From: Hymenopus coronatus
Lineage: Eukaryota > Arthropoda > Insecta > Mantodea > Hymenopodidae
Length of the DNA: 64,000 nt
Reading direction: 5' to 3'
Assembly (NCBI GenBank): GCA_030762935.1
Contig: CM060884.1
Coordinates: forward strand, 74,970,696 to 75,034,695
The translations under genes and the position numbers were made by a program. The notes under the pieces were generated by a model. The model saw only the letters and a list, made by a program, of their open reading frames with translations. It did no database searches and was not told the origin of the DNA. Below, piece by piece: positions 9,289 to 18,175 of the stretch. Positions within the stretch are counted from its first letter, which is position 1; every line of letters starts with the position of its first letter.

Positions 9289-9589
9289 ACTTAGTTATTA
9301 AAGCACTCTTGCAAGCTTATAGAAGCCATCGCCACTTTCTAATGTTAGTTCTAAGGTAGAAGTTTGAAGACACAGTTACACGGGTCTTGTGGGAATCAAA
9401 AGCGCATATTTGAGGTTTTCCTGTAATCCTCCCAAGGGGTTCCTTTAGGAATCGTTTAAAAGCCTGGAGTGGTCAGGGCAATATGACCGCAATAGACTAC
9501 CTACTTGCGCACGTGGTCCAACTGCAGAGTGCTGCAATTTGTGAGTGTAGACCAAGGGTGACCAAACTTTCTTTGTGCTTCTTCCAGTA
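9289..9589. other. Unassigned sequence
   Basis: About 300 bp between a RepA 3' end and a LINE 3' end; nothing recognised. Near the end CTTTACTTTCTCTAACA (about 9,600) resembles the RepA 5' tip and may mark the fusion point with the LINE. Confidence 0.4.
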
Positions 9590-10487
9590 AATTGGTAGAA
9601 CCTTTACTTTCTCTAACATTAATTAGACACGGAAAGTATTTTATTCTTCGTTGCTTACAGAAAGGTGTATATTATGAAACAATCAAGATATTTAATGCTC
9701 TCCCCAGTAATCTCAAAGAAAGTGCTGGGAATTTCAGGGCTTTTAAGGCTTATCTTGTGGAGTACCTTTGCAATAAATCATTTTACTCTGTAGATGAATA
9801 TTTAAGTGACAAATCTGTCTGACAATAGTGTAATAATCATTGTATTTATAAGTATTATAATGTATTGCATTTTGTGTATATTAGTGTGTGTGTGTTTTAT
9901 ATTCAAATTAAACTGATGTATAATTTGACTTGCACGAATGTGTCAAATGAATTTTTAGCATTTAGCAATGGCACAAGGTCTGTAAAGCTTGATGCTTTGA
10001 AATTTTCCACTCTTGTACATAATTGTAAATCTTTGTATTGTAAGTTCTATAACATATTTGTATACATATATTGTAATTTGTTGACATTTTATAATCATAT
10101 TTTAGTTTTATATAATTACTAGTAGTAACTATTATGTCGATAATTAGAAAACTATCATCTGACATTACATCAGTGTTACATATAATGAAATTATATTTAT
10201 TTATACATTTTAACACTAATTTTTGATACTCTTTGTTTTATGTGCATGCAGAAAAGGAAGTACATATGCTCTTATAGAGCACATTAATTATAGTACAGAC
10301 CTCAAAAACAAATGATGTGATTATATGTCTATTCTGTTGTTTTTGTAACTCCTGCTTTTAGCACTAGAGCTTTATACAGTAGTATATAAACACATGTATA
10401 TGCCTTGACAAGTTCTATGTTCAGTGGCTTCCTGGCCTAAACGAACATACAGAAGGCTTTCTAATCTAATCTAACCTATCCCACCTA
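9590..10487 (+). mobile_element. 5'-truncated LINE 3' end with simple-repeat tail
   Basis: After the coding tail (to 9,825) comes about 630 bp of AT-rich 3' untranslated sequence. It closes with a TCTAATCTAATCTAACC tail at about 10,460-10,476, a pentamer-like 3' end of the sort LINEs leave at insertion. RepA (minus) begins shortly after. The AT-rich open frames at 9,865-10,122 (plus) and 9,962-10,216 (minus) lie in this UTR and have no protein character. Confidence 0.6.
9592..9822 (+). pseudogene. Non-LTR retrotransposon reverse transcriptase, C-terminal tail
   Basis: The frame ends in a TGA right after 9,822 and contains KGVYYETIKIFNALPSNLK, then FRAFKAYLVEYLC and FYSVDEYL. This combination (a KGVYYxGxKIFNxLP-like block, a lysine/phenylalanine-rich helix, then a short FYSxDE tail) is typical of the extreme C-terminus of arthropod Jockey/RTE-like LINE polymerases. 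The catalytic fingers and palm are missing: a normal protein is about 1,000 residues and fewer than 77 remain. The ATG at 9,592 is incidental; the real homology starts around residue 10-20. A classic 5' truncation, so the fragment is dead. Confidence 0.65.
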
Positions 10488-10499
10488 AAAACCTGTAAA

Positions 10500-11215
10500 A
10501 ACTTTGATGAGTTCCATTCAGGTCACTTTCTCTACACCTCTGTTACAAACTAGTGTTAAAAAGCTTATTCTTCTATCTACTTCATGCCAATCAAGATAAA
10601 CATAGAAATTGTTTTATTTCTTGCTTCCTTATAAGTAGCAGAGAATATACCAGCTTATAGCGATACTCAAATGTTTTAAAATGCGGTTACTATAGGATAG
10701 AAATACGTTTCTTTGCGTGCCCAGAAGTTAAAAAGTTCCCATTTGAGAAAAGTATTCAAAACTCAAACCAATAACAAGGAATAATTCAGAAACGACCACC
10801 TCCATGAAATAATGTATATGAAAAAAATTCTGTGTTTTAATGAGATCTACATCTTTTGTGTAATATTTGTTTGTGTAACCGTTTACCAGCTATGCAAAAA
10901 TCAGAGAGATTCATTCAGAATAAAGTAGTCTTCAGAGGCTATTCCCAGAAAATTCAAGATATACATATTATTTGCCATATAAATATCTTAAATATAAGAT
11001 ATTTTAATCAAAATCGCTGGATCCATTTTTGAGAAAATAAATAAAATCTTTCCATGTAACGGGTAGTTGGGGCTGGGGAAATTTGCTTGAAAAGTTTCCT
11101 GTAGAATTCTTGGAAGGTATTGAACTAAAATATCGAGGTTAGTATTTAACGGACTTTTCGTTTTTGAATTATGCTGTCCACAGATACACGGACCCTGTTC
11201 TAAAAAGTCATTTAT
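10500..11215 (-). repeat. RepA, 5'-truncated copy
   Basis: Runs from GAGTTCCATTCAGGTCACTT through AGGCTATTCCCAGAAAATTC and GGTAGTTGGGGCTGGGGAAA to TATGCTGTCCACAGATACAC. It lacks the last about 120 bp (the 5' tip). Positions 11,216-11,269 are unassigned. Confidence 0.75.
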
Positions 11216-11677
11216 GATAAAAAGTTGAATACCCTATCTACCGGATCAAAGGGTTGGTTATATAATTAAAATCTGATGTGTACCATTCACATGACTTTCT
11301 CTACATCTCTACAATAAATTATTGTTAAAAATTTATTCTTATTATTTACTAAATGCTAATCGAGAAAAATCCAGCAGAAAGATTCTTATTACTTGCTTGC
11401 TTGTAAGTAGAAGGGAAATAAGGGAATACAACAAGCTGAATTGATAGTTCAAGCTTGAAAAAGCTGGTTTCTATGTGACTGAAGTACCTTTATTTGTATG
11501 GACAGGAGTTGACAAATTCCCGCATGTGAAAATTATAAGTAATTTAAAGCAGAAATTAATAACAAGGAATATCTCAAAAAGGTCAACCTCACGAAAAAAT
11601 TTTGTAGCATAAATTGTGTATTTTAACGAGCTCTAAATTCATCCAGAATAAACAGGTCTTCATAGACTATTCCCAGA

Positions 11678-11706
<29 letters not shown>
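11678..11706 (+). repeat. (TA)n microsatellite
   Basis: About 14 TA units in place of the RepA block that elsewhere reads TTCAAGATATACATATTATT, so the run grew from the ATATACATAT core of RepA. Confidence 0.95.
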
Positions 11707-11709
<3 letters not shown>

Positions 11710-11776
11710 TGTCATATAAATATCTTAAATATAAGAGATTTTAATCAAAACTGTTAGAGCTATTTTTGAGAAAATC

Positions 11777-13330
11777 AAAAATGTGTTCCATGTAAAAGGT
11801 AGTTGGGGTGGGAGGATTTTCATGAAAATGTGTTCCATGTAAAAGGTAGTTGGGGTGGGAGGATTTTCATGAAAATGTGTTCCATGTAAAAGGTAGTTGG
11901 GGTGGGAGGATTTTCATGAAAATGTGTTCCATGTAAAAGGTAGCTGGGGTGGGAGGATTTTCATGAAAATGTGTTCCATGTAAAAGGTAGCTGGGGTGGG
12001 AGGATTTTCATGAAAATGTGTTCCATGTAAAAGGTAGTTGGGGTGGGAGGATTTTCATGAAAATGTGTTCCATGTAAAAGGTAGCTGGGGTGGGAGGATT
12101 TTCATGAAAATGTGTTCCATGTAAAAGGTAGTTGGGGTGGGAGGATTTTCATGAAAATGTGTTCCATGTAAAAGGTAGCTGGGGTGGGAGGATTTTCATG
12201 AAAATGTGTTCCATGTAAAAGGTAGTTGGGGTGGGAGGATTTTCATGAAAATGTGTTCCATGTAAAAGGTAGCTGGGGTGGGAGGATTTTCATGAAAATG
12301 TGTTCCATGTAAAAGGTAGTTGGGGTGGGAGGATTTTCATGAAAATGTGTTCCATGTAAAAGGTAGTTGGGGTGGGAGGATTTTCATGAAAATGTGTTCC
12401 ATGTAAAAGGTAGTTGGGGTGGGAGGATTTTCATGAAAATGTGTTCCATGTAAAAGGTAGTTGGGGTGGGAGGATTTTCATGAAAATGTGTTCCATGTAA
12501 AAGGTAGTTGGGGTGGGAGGATTTTCATGAAAATGTGTTCCATGTAAAAGGTAGTTGGGGTGGGAGGATTTTCATGAAAATGTGTTCCATGTAAAAGGTA
12601 GTTGGGGTGGGAGGATTTTCATGAAAATGTGTTCCATGTAAAAGGTAGTTGGGGTGGGAGGATTTTCATGAAAATGTGTTCCATGTAAAAGGTAGTTGGG
12701 GTGGGAGGATTTTCATGAAAATGTGTTCCATGTAAAAGGTAGTTGGGGTGGGAGGATTTTCATGAAAATGTGTTCCATGTAAAAGGTAGTTGGGGTGGGA
12801 GGATTTTCATGAAAATGTGTTCCATGTAAAAGGTAGTTGGGGTGGGAGGATTTTCATGAAAATGTGTTCCATGTAAAAGGTAGTTGGGGTGGGAGGATTT
12901 TCATGAAAATGTGTTCCATGTAAAAGGTAGTTGGGGTGGGAGGATTTTCATGAAAATGTGTTCCATGTAAAAGGTAGTTGGGGTGGGAGGATTTTCATGA
13001 AAATGTGTTCCATGTAAAAGGTAGTTGGGGTGGGAGGATTTTCATGAAAATGTGTTCCATGTAAAAGGTAGTTGGGGTGGGAGGATTTTCATGAAAATGT
13101 GTTCCATGTAAAAGGTAGTTGGGGTGGGAGGATTTTCATGAAAATGTGTTCCATGTAAAAGGTAGTTGGGGTGGGAGGATTTTCATGAAAATGTGTTCCA
13201 TGTAAAAGGTAGTTGGGGTGGGAGGATTTTCATGAAAATGTGTTCCATGTAAAAGGTAGCTGGGGTGGGAGGATTTTCATGAAAATGTGTTCCATGTAAA
13301 AGGTAGTTGGGGTGGGAGGATTTTCATGAA
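11777..13330 (+). repeat. 47-bp minisatellite, about 33 units
   Basis: Exact 47-bp period: the ATTTTCATGAAAAT junction recurs at 11,821, 11,868 and so on. Each unit carries GTGTTCCATGTAAAAGG, then GTAGTTGGGGTGGGAGG, then ATTTTCATGAAAAT. The only variation seen is T or C in GGTAGTT/GGTAGCT; the C form occurs in units 4, 5, 7, 9 and 11 and in the next-to-last unit. The unit corresponds to a single-copy RepA segment (compare about 14,998-15,040), so the array is a local amplification inside this RepA copy. Near-identity of units implies recent expansion. Confidence 0.97.
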
Positions 13331-13545
13331 GACCTTCGTGTGACATCCTTGGAAAATACCAAACTTAAATACCCCACACACAATTACACATAGATATTTT
13401 TCTAAAAACATTATTTTTTTTTAGTTTAAGAGATGTCAAAACATGACAAGGGATGCTGGAAAAATCTTGGTATCAAATTTTGGTTGCAATACAATACCTT
13501 CTCTATACACTATGCACATAGTACGTGTAGAGAAAGTAAAAACGT

Positions 13546-14264
13546 ATTTGCTGTGAATATTTGGCAAAGTAATTGATTTCAGCAGCATTTGATTGTGAAA
13601 GCCTTTGTTTTGAAGGCCCCAGCATTGCGTCAGTTTATCCTCGCTTCGAAAATGAAGTAACTATTAAATTACTTTCCCTCAGGAGCTCCACTTTTGTGCA
13701 AGTGTAGCGCCAGGGAAGTTGCCCTCCAGGTAAAGGAAATTGCTTACGTCGCTGAAGGCCTCCTGATTGCCAAGGTCCTCATTCCTTTGCTCTAGGGAAG
13801 TCAATCTGCATTCTTTCTTCGGATACTCTTTTAAAATATGCAAAAGTTAAGAAGATTCTGTCAAGCGCAAAAAGATATGAAGCGCGTCGTATAAGCCGTG
13901 CGCAAAATTACTTTCTTCTGGATAAGTCGAATTTGGCACGGTTAAGAACGTTCAACAGATGCCCGGGGTACTGACGTCATAGAGTCTAGCGCAACGTCTG
14001 TTTCTAGATAGTGTGTTCTAGATTAACTCTACACTATTTCAACAGCTTTATTTCCTTGCCAGGTTACATTTTAGCTCACTTTCTAGATATAAAATTGTAA
14101 GTGATGTATAATTTCAATAATGGATCACAGCAAACCTTATTTATTGTGGTTTGCTAGTGAAAAAAAAAAAATTAAAAATGGATTAAGAAAATATATAATT
14201 TATGATTTCATATAAATTTTTCTACCTATTCTTCAAAATATTACTATAAAGTCATACCGTATTA
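13546..14264. other. Unassigned sequence
   Basis: About 720 bp between RepA copies with higher GC near 13,620-13,800. A 44-codon frame open from 13,661 to a TAG at 13,793 (containing REVALQVKEIAYVAEGLLIA) looks protein-like but has no ATG and was not recognised. A CAG/GTAAAG sequence inside it resembles a splice donor. A short poly-A run lies at about 14,159-14,171. No gene is called. Confidence 0.35.
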
Positions 14265-14455
14265 GTTTTACTTTCTCTAGCTTGTATGGCAATATATGTA
14301 GTGTCTAGAAAATGTATTGCACTACACCCAAAAAATTCGATATCCAGATTTCACTCCCTGAATAAAAAGCTTATACATCATGATAATCGAGATAAACATT
14401 AGCAGAAATTGTCTTACTACTTGATACCTTGTAATTAGAAGGGTAAAAATATAAT
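14265..14455. repeat. RepA scrambled fragments
   Basis: 14,265-14,360 is a diverged plus-strand 5' tip (TTTTACTTTCTCTAGCTTGT, then CACCCAAAAAATTCGATAT). 14,361-14,455 is minus-strand 3'-end sequence (GATAATCGAGATAAACATTA, then TACTTGATACCTTGTAATTA). The two pieces are joined directly, so this is a rearranged junction. Confidence 0.6.
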
Positions 14456-15165
14456 GTGATCCATTCAAATGACGTCCTTAACGGTTTGTCAAACAAACCT
14501 TTTATTCAAAAGATTAATCTGTTATCTACACCAGGCTAATCAACACAAACATAAGCAGAATTAGTCTTATTACTAGCTAGCTTCTTGTAAGTACCGGAAA
14601 TAACAAAATGTACAGGCTAAAGTGATGATCTCGTGCTTTAAAAGCCGGTCGCTATTTGAAACAATTAAAAATCCAGTCACTTTACTTTGCTGGAGTAAAC
14701 TAAAGAGAAAAAAGACATTTTTCCGTTTGAGAAATGTTTATACTTGAAACCAATAATCCGGAATATCTCCAAAAGAGTTACACAACATAAATTGTGTGTA
14801 TCAACATGCTCTACAAGTTTTTGTCCAAATGTAACGGTTTAGCAGCTATGCAAAATTTCATAAACTTCATCCAGAATAAAGTAGTCTTCAGAGGCTATTC
14901 CCAGAAAATGCAAGATATAGCTTTTATTTGAGGAGTAAATATCTTTAATACACGGTATTTTAGTCAAAATCGTTACAGCCATTTTGGAGAAAAGTTCCAT
15001 GTAAAGGGTAGTTGGGGTTGGGGGAATCTTCCTCAAATCTTAGTGCCGTATCCCTGGAAGATAGCAAACTTAAACACCAAGTTTGGTATTTAGCGGACTT
15101 ACTGTCTTTGAGCTATGCTTTCCACGCACACACGCAGATACAGAAGGGATATTTTTGTAAAATGA
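14456..15165 (-). repeat. RepA copy lacking its 5' tip
   Basis: Runs from ATGTGATCCATTCAAATGAC to the GAGCTATGCTTTCCACGCAC block and ends about where a plus copy starts. It includes a single copy of the segment that was amplified as the 47-bp minisatellite elsewhere (GTAAAGGGTAGTTGGGGTTG). Confidence 0.75.
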
Positions 15166-16035
15166 TTTTTACTTTCTCTATACGAACAATGTACATAGTG
15201 TATAGAGAAGGTATTGTATTGCACCCAAAAATTCGATACCGAGATTTCACCGGAAATACATGTTTTTGATCGCCCTGAATCCAAAAATCATTTTTGGAGA
15301 AAGGTCCCTGTGTGTGTGTATGTGTGTGTGGTGTGTGTCTGTGCTCCTGTGGACAACATAGCTCAAAAACGAAAAGACCGTTAAATACCAAATTTGGTTT
15401 TTAAGTTTGGTATCTTCCAAGGATGCGACATGAAGATTTTCAAGAAAATTCTCCCACAACCAACTATCCTTTACATTGAACTTTTTTCGAAAATTTTGAT
15501 TTTCTCAAAAATGGCTCTAACGACTTTTATTAAAATATCGTATATTAAATATATTTACCTGACAAATAAAATGTATATCTTGAATTTTCTGGGAATAGCC
15601 TCTGAAGACTACTTTTTTCTGGATGAATTTTACGGAATTTTGCATAACTGTTAAACCGTAAGAGATGGACAAACACTTACCACACAAAAAATGTAGAACA
15701 GGTTAAAATACATAATTTATATAATATAACTTTTTTCGTGGTATTGATTGTTTTCTTTTAGATATTCTTTGTTTGCGGTTTCAGCTGTAAAAACATACTT
15801 TTCTCATACAGGAATTTGCCAACTCCTGTCCATACAAACAAAGGAACTTGAATCACATAGCAACCAGCTTAACCTATGGTACTCCCTTATTTCGCTTGTA
15901 CTTACAAGGAAGCAAGTAATAAGATTTTTTCTGCTATTTTTTCTCGATTAGTATGAAGTTAATAGAAGCATAATTTTTTTAACAATAGTTTCTTGCAGAA
16001 AAGTAGAGAAAGTCATGTGAATGGAACACGTCAGA
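15166..16035 (+). repeat. RepA, full-length reference copy
   Basis: The most complete plus-strand copy. Order: palindromic 5' tip (15,171-15,212), CACCCAAAAATTCGATACC, (GT)n tract (15,309-15,341), ATAGCTCAAAAACGAAAAG, AAGGATGCGACATGAAGATT, ATGGCTCTAACGACTTTTAT, GAATAGCCTCTGAAGACTAC, TTAAACCGTAAGAGATGGAC, TCCTGTCCATACAAACAAAG, ACTTACAAGGAAGCAAGTAA and the 3' end AGTAGAGAAAGTCATGTGAA. All frames are broken by stops. Terminal CTTTCTCTA and TAGAGAAAG are inverted complements, suggesting a non-autonomous DNA transposon, but the ends run 20-25 bp past these motifs and the class is unproven. Confidence 0.8.
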
Positions 16036-16262
16036 CTTTTTTGAATCAGGAGGTCTCAAAACAGTATTTCCGATGAAATCTTTGTGTAGAATTTTTGGGT
16101 TCAATACAATACCTTTTCTATACACATAGTACGTGTAGAGAAAGTTAAAAACCATATTTATAAACATGTGCATGTGTGTCTCTGCGTCTTTGGGCACCAT
16201 AGATCTAAAAGGAAAAGTCCGTAAAATACCAAAATTGATATTTAAGTTCTATAACTTCCTTA
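16036..16262. repeat. RepA 5' fragments in inverted order
   Basis: 16,036-16,152 is minus-strand 5' tip (AATACAATACCTTTTCTATA, then ACGTGTAGAGAAAGTTAAAA). 16,153-16,262 is plus-strand (GT)-tract and following block (CATAGATCTAAAAGGAAAAG, then TTGATATTTAAGTTCTATAA). Together they form a broken inverted pair. Confidence 0.6.
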
Positions 16263-16559
16263 TTTGTAGTGGTTCATTCTGACCTTGAATAAACCCATAG
16301 TTATCACCTCATGTTACGCTTACATTTATAACTATGAAGAAAGGTGATAAAAGTTTGCTTTCATAAATAAATTTTGCAAAAGGTTACGTAAAGAGTAAAC
16401 AAGATGATATAGTTTTCGGGCCGCGTGCAACCCCACGGTGGGGAATACGTTCCAAAAAATTCACAGTGTGGTGCGCAGAAAACTTTATTTGTAGAGTTAC
16501 ACTACCTCACTCTGCTAGTCTCAACGGAGTTTCCATTCTGTCAGACATTTACTGTCACG
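16263..16559. other. Unassigned sequence
   Basis: No recognised repeat. The frame at 16,425-16,652 gives a protein that was not recognised; it may be part of the mariner-like relic's 5' region. No other signal is seen. Confidence 0.4.
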
Positions 16560-17098
16560 TGGTTTAGTTTTTCAATGCCGATATTATACTTTTGTATCAC
16601 CAAAGAATTTATTCGTTGTTTGTTTAAACATTTGGCCAATCGAATTTTATAGACAAATAGTGCAAGTGTATGGTGATAATGCAATGAACGAATCTTCAGA
16701 GAGGAAATGACGCATAATTTACGAGACATCAAGGAAGAACCAGTGTGGACGATAAAGACCGGTGTTGAAGTTCAGCAATCGTTATGGAGGAAAGCAAATG
16801 TTGATAAAAGAATTAAGAAAAGTCGGTGTTTCACTTTAGGCACCGTACATGACTTTCTGGATAGAAAATATTTCCCAGCTTAAGCGACATCTTGGCTCTT
16901 ATATTTAGCGGTGAGGAGTATAACATCTGTATTGAACAACCGTAGCATGTGACAATAAATATCTTTATGGTAATGACCATTACGTCGATAAATAGAGTAA
17001 GGTACTGTAACTTTGTAAATAAAGTTTTGTGTTGATAACTTTCGTTATTGTTTACTTATGCCAAATCGCCTGTCACTTTCTGGATGACCCTGGTATTA
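16560..17098 (+). pseudogene. mariner-like relic with N-terminal piece and 3' terminal repeat
   Basis: From 16,657 a frame reads IVQVYGDNAMNESSERK before a TGA; the VYGDxAMNES block matches the N-terminal DNA-binding region of one group of mariner-like transposases. A second frame from 16,758 to a TAA at 16,881 gives VDKRIKKSRCFTLGTVHDF, resembling the downstream segment of the same region. About 200 bp later the sequence closes with CACTTTCTGGATGACCCTGG (about 17,073-17,092), which looks like a mariner terminal inverted repeat. The catalytic domain is missing. The 5' boundary is uncertain. Confidence 0.5.
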
Positions 17099-17343
17099 TA
17101 TTTTATTTATTTATTTTTAGCTTACAATTCGTTAACTTGTTTGGTCTTATCGGACGATGAATGAAATTGGTGAAATGATACTCAAATGATCTCGGGGTCA
17201 ATGGAGCTTAAAGCTACTCGACATTCGTCTTCTCAGGATAAGCGAAAACACCGAGAAATTCTTGTCCGGGTAACTCACCCTAGGCGAGATTCAAACATGC
17301 GATCTGTTGAATGTGAGGCAGACACGCTACTGCCTACTCACAC
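17098..17343 (-). mobile_element. SINE with tRNA-Val-like head and (AAAT)n tail
   Basis: On the minus strand the element starts at about 17,343 with a tRNA-like head holding GTGAGTAGGCAGTAGCGTGT (A-box-like) and GTTTGAATCTCGCC (B-box-like). The formal anticodon-loop context GCCTCACATTC would give CAC (valine). It continues through a unique body of about 160 bp and ends in an A-rich AAATAAATAAATAAAAT tail at about 17,100-17,120. Head, body and tail in this order are diagnostic of a SINE. Length is about 245 bp. Confidence 0.65.
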
Positions 17344-17348
17344 TTTGT

Positions 17349-17510
17349 GATAAATAATACGAGGGGTGGATATATAGAGTCACGCTGAGAAATTCAATGC
17401 CATAGCCGGGATTTGAACCACGGAGCAACCGGCTAGAGACCGGAACATCCCAGCTATGGCATTGAACTTTTTAGTCTGGCTCTACCTATCCAACCCTCGT
17501 ATTATTTATC
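17349..17510. mobile_element. Fold-back element built from SINE 3' halves
   Basis: Left arm 17,349 to about 17,415 and right arm about 17,445-17,510 are inverted complements with roughly 80-85% identity by eye. Both start at GATAAATAATACGAGGG. The arms contain the same CAATGCCATAGCCGGGAT segment as the tandem units at 5,941-6,480, and the centre has AACCGGCTAGAGACCGG from the tRNA-like head. The outer TACGAGGGTTGGAT looks like a mariner-type terminus, so a MITE captured from a SINE is an alternative. Confidence 0.7.
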
Positions 17511-17969
17511 GCAGATTCAGTAATTGACACTGCTCCGATTGTCTGTTTCTTCATCTATTGACTCAGTTCAAACTGTTTTATTGGCCGACATTTCGGTTTG
17601 CATGTCAAGTGTGTTAGAGAGTTCTACAAAAGAACGAATCAGACGGTTCATATTCAATTTACCAGAATAAAAAATGATACCAACCAAACCCTTGACCAGA
17701 AGCTGCAGGGTTGCCACCCCAAGCTAGGGCCATTACCAAACGGCTATTTTGCTTCCATGAAATTTTATCACCAATAAATGTCAAATGTCAGGATGTAATT
17801 GAATCTCCAAAGCTCGATACTCTACCAATGGCGTGAACGAAAGAATAAATAAATAAAAGGAAATTACCATGCCATTACCAGACTGGATATTGCCAATTCC
17901 GGTAATGAACGTCGTCACGGATAAAGCATCGTTCTGCTCTTAGCTGTCATTCAACTGTTCTTTTGCATT
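17511..17969. other. Unassigned flank of the satellite
   Basis: No coding or transposon match. AATAAATAAATAAAAGG at about 17,843-17,859 could be a SINE tail on the plus strand, but no head was identified. CCATTACC-type words recur (17,731, 17,873). The satellite begins abruptly at 17,970. Confidence 0.45.
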
Positions 17970-18175
17970 CCAGTTTGAATATAGACCAGACTGTATCTTT
18001 ATAACCAGTGTATTGACATGTGCTTGTAAATATGGGCCAGTTCAGAATATAGACCAGACTGTATCTTTATAACCAGTGTATTGACATGTGTTAGTAACTA
18101 TGGACCAGTTCAGAATATAGACCAGACTGTACCTTTATAACCAGTGTATTGTTAACATGTGCTTGTAACTATGGG
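17970..18175 (+). repeat. Left-edge short monomers (67-68 bp)
   Basis: The CCAGTT block starts at 17,970, 18,037, 18,105 and then 18,176, giving spacings of 67, 68 and 71. The first two monomers read GTATTGACATG instead of GTATTGTTAACATG, lacking three bases at the junction. The first also lacks one base in CAGTTTGAATATAG. These are the only monomers of this type noticed. Confidence 0.85.

Larger units (their letters stand above)
11270..13545 (-). repeat. RepA, complete copy expanded by a minisatellite
   Basis: Starts with ATGTGTACCATTCACATGAC and ends with the 5' tip TACGTGTAGAGAAAGTAAAA. It contains both an enlarged (TA)n run (about 11,678-11,706) and the 47-bp tandem array at 11,777-13,330. 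With the array counted once the copy would be about 770 bp, close to normal. Confidence 0.85.

Noticed and set aside
9865..10216. Overlapping AT-rich open frames on both strands
   Set aside because: They lie in the LINE 3' untranslated region and their Tyr/Asn/Ile-rich composition reflects base composition.
10460..10476. TCTAATCTAATCTAACC as an internal telomeric repeat
   Set aside because: Only three imperfect units, located at the 3' end of a LINE fragment, where a simple-repeat tail is expected.
8408..13665. Shared GAAGTAACTATTA at 8,408 and 13,654
   Set aside because: The match does not extend beyond about 14 bp; probably coincidental in AT-rich DNA.
13661..13792. 44-codon protein-like stretch with acceptor- and donor-like sites
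   Set aside because: No ATG and no recognisable homology, and the candidate donor falls inside the open frame; too little evidence for an exon.
17877..17892. ACCAGACTGGATATTG as a degenerate satellite monomer in the flank
   Set aside because: Only the first ten bases match the monomer block ACCAGACTGTATC and the neighbouring sequence shows no 71-bp similarity, so chance is likely.
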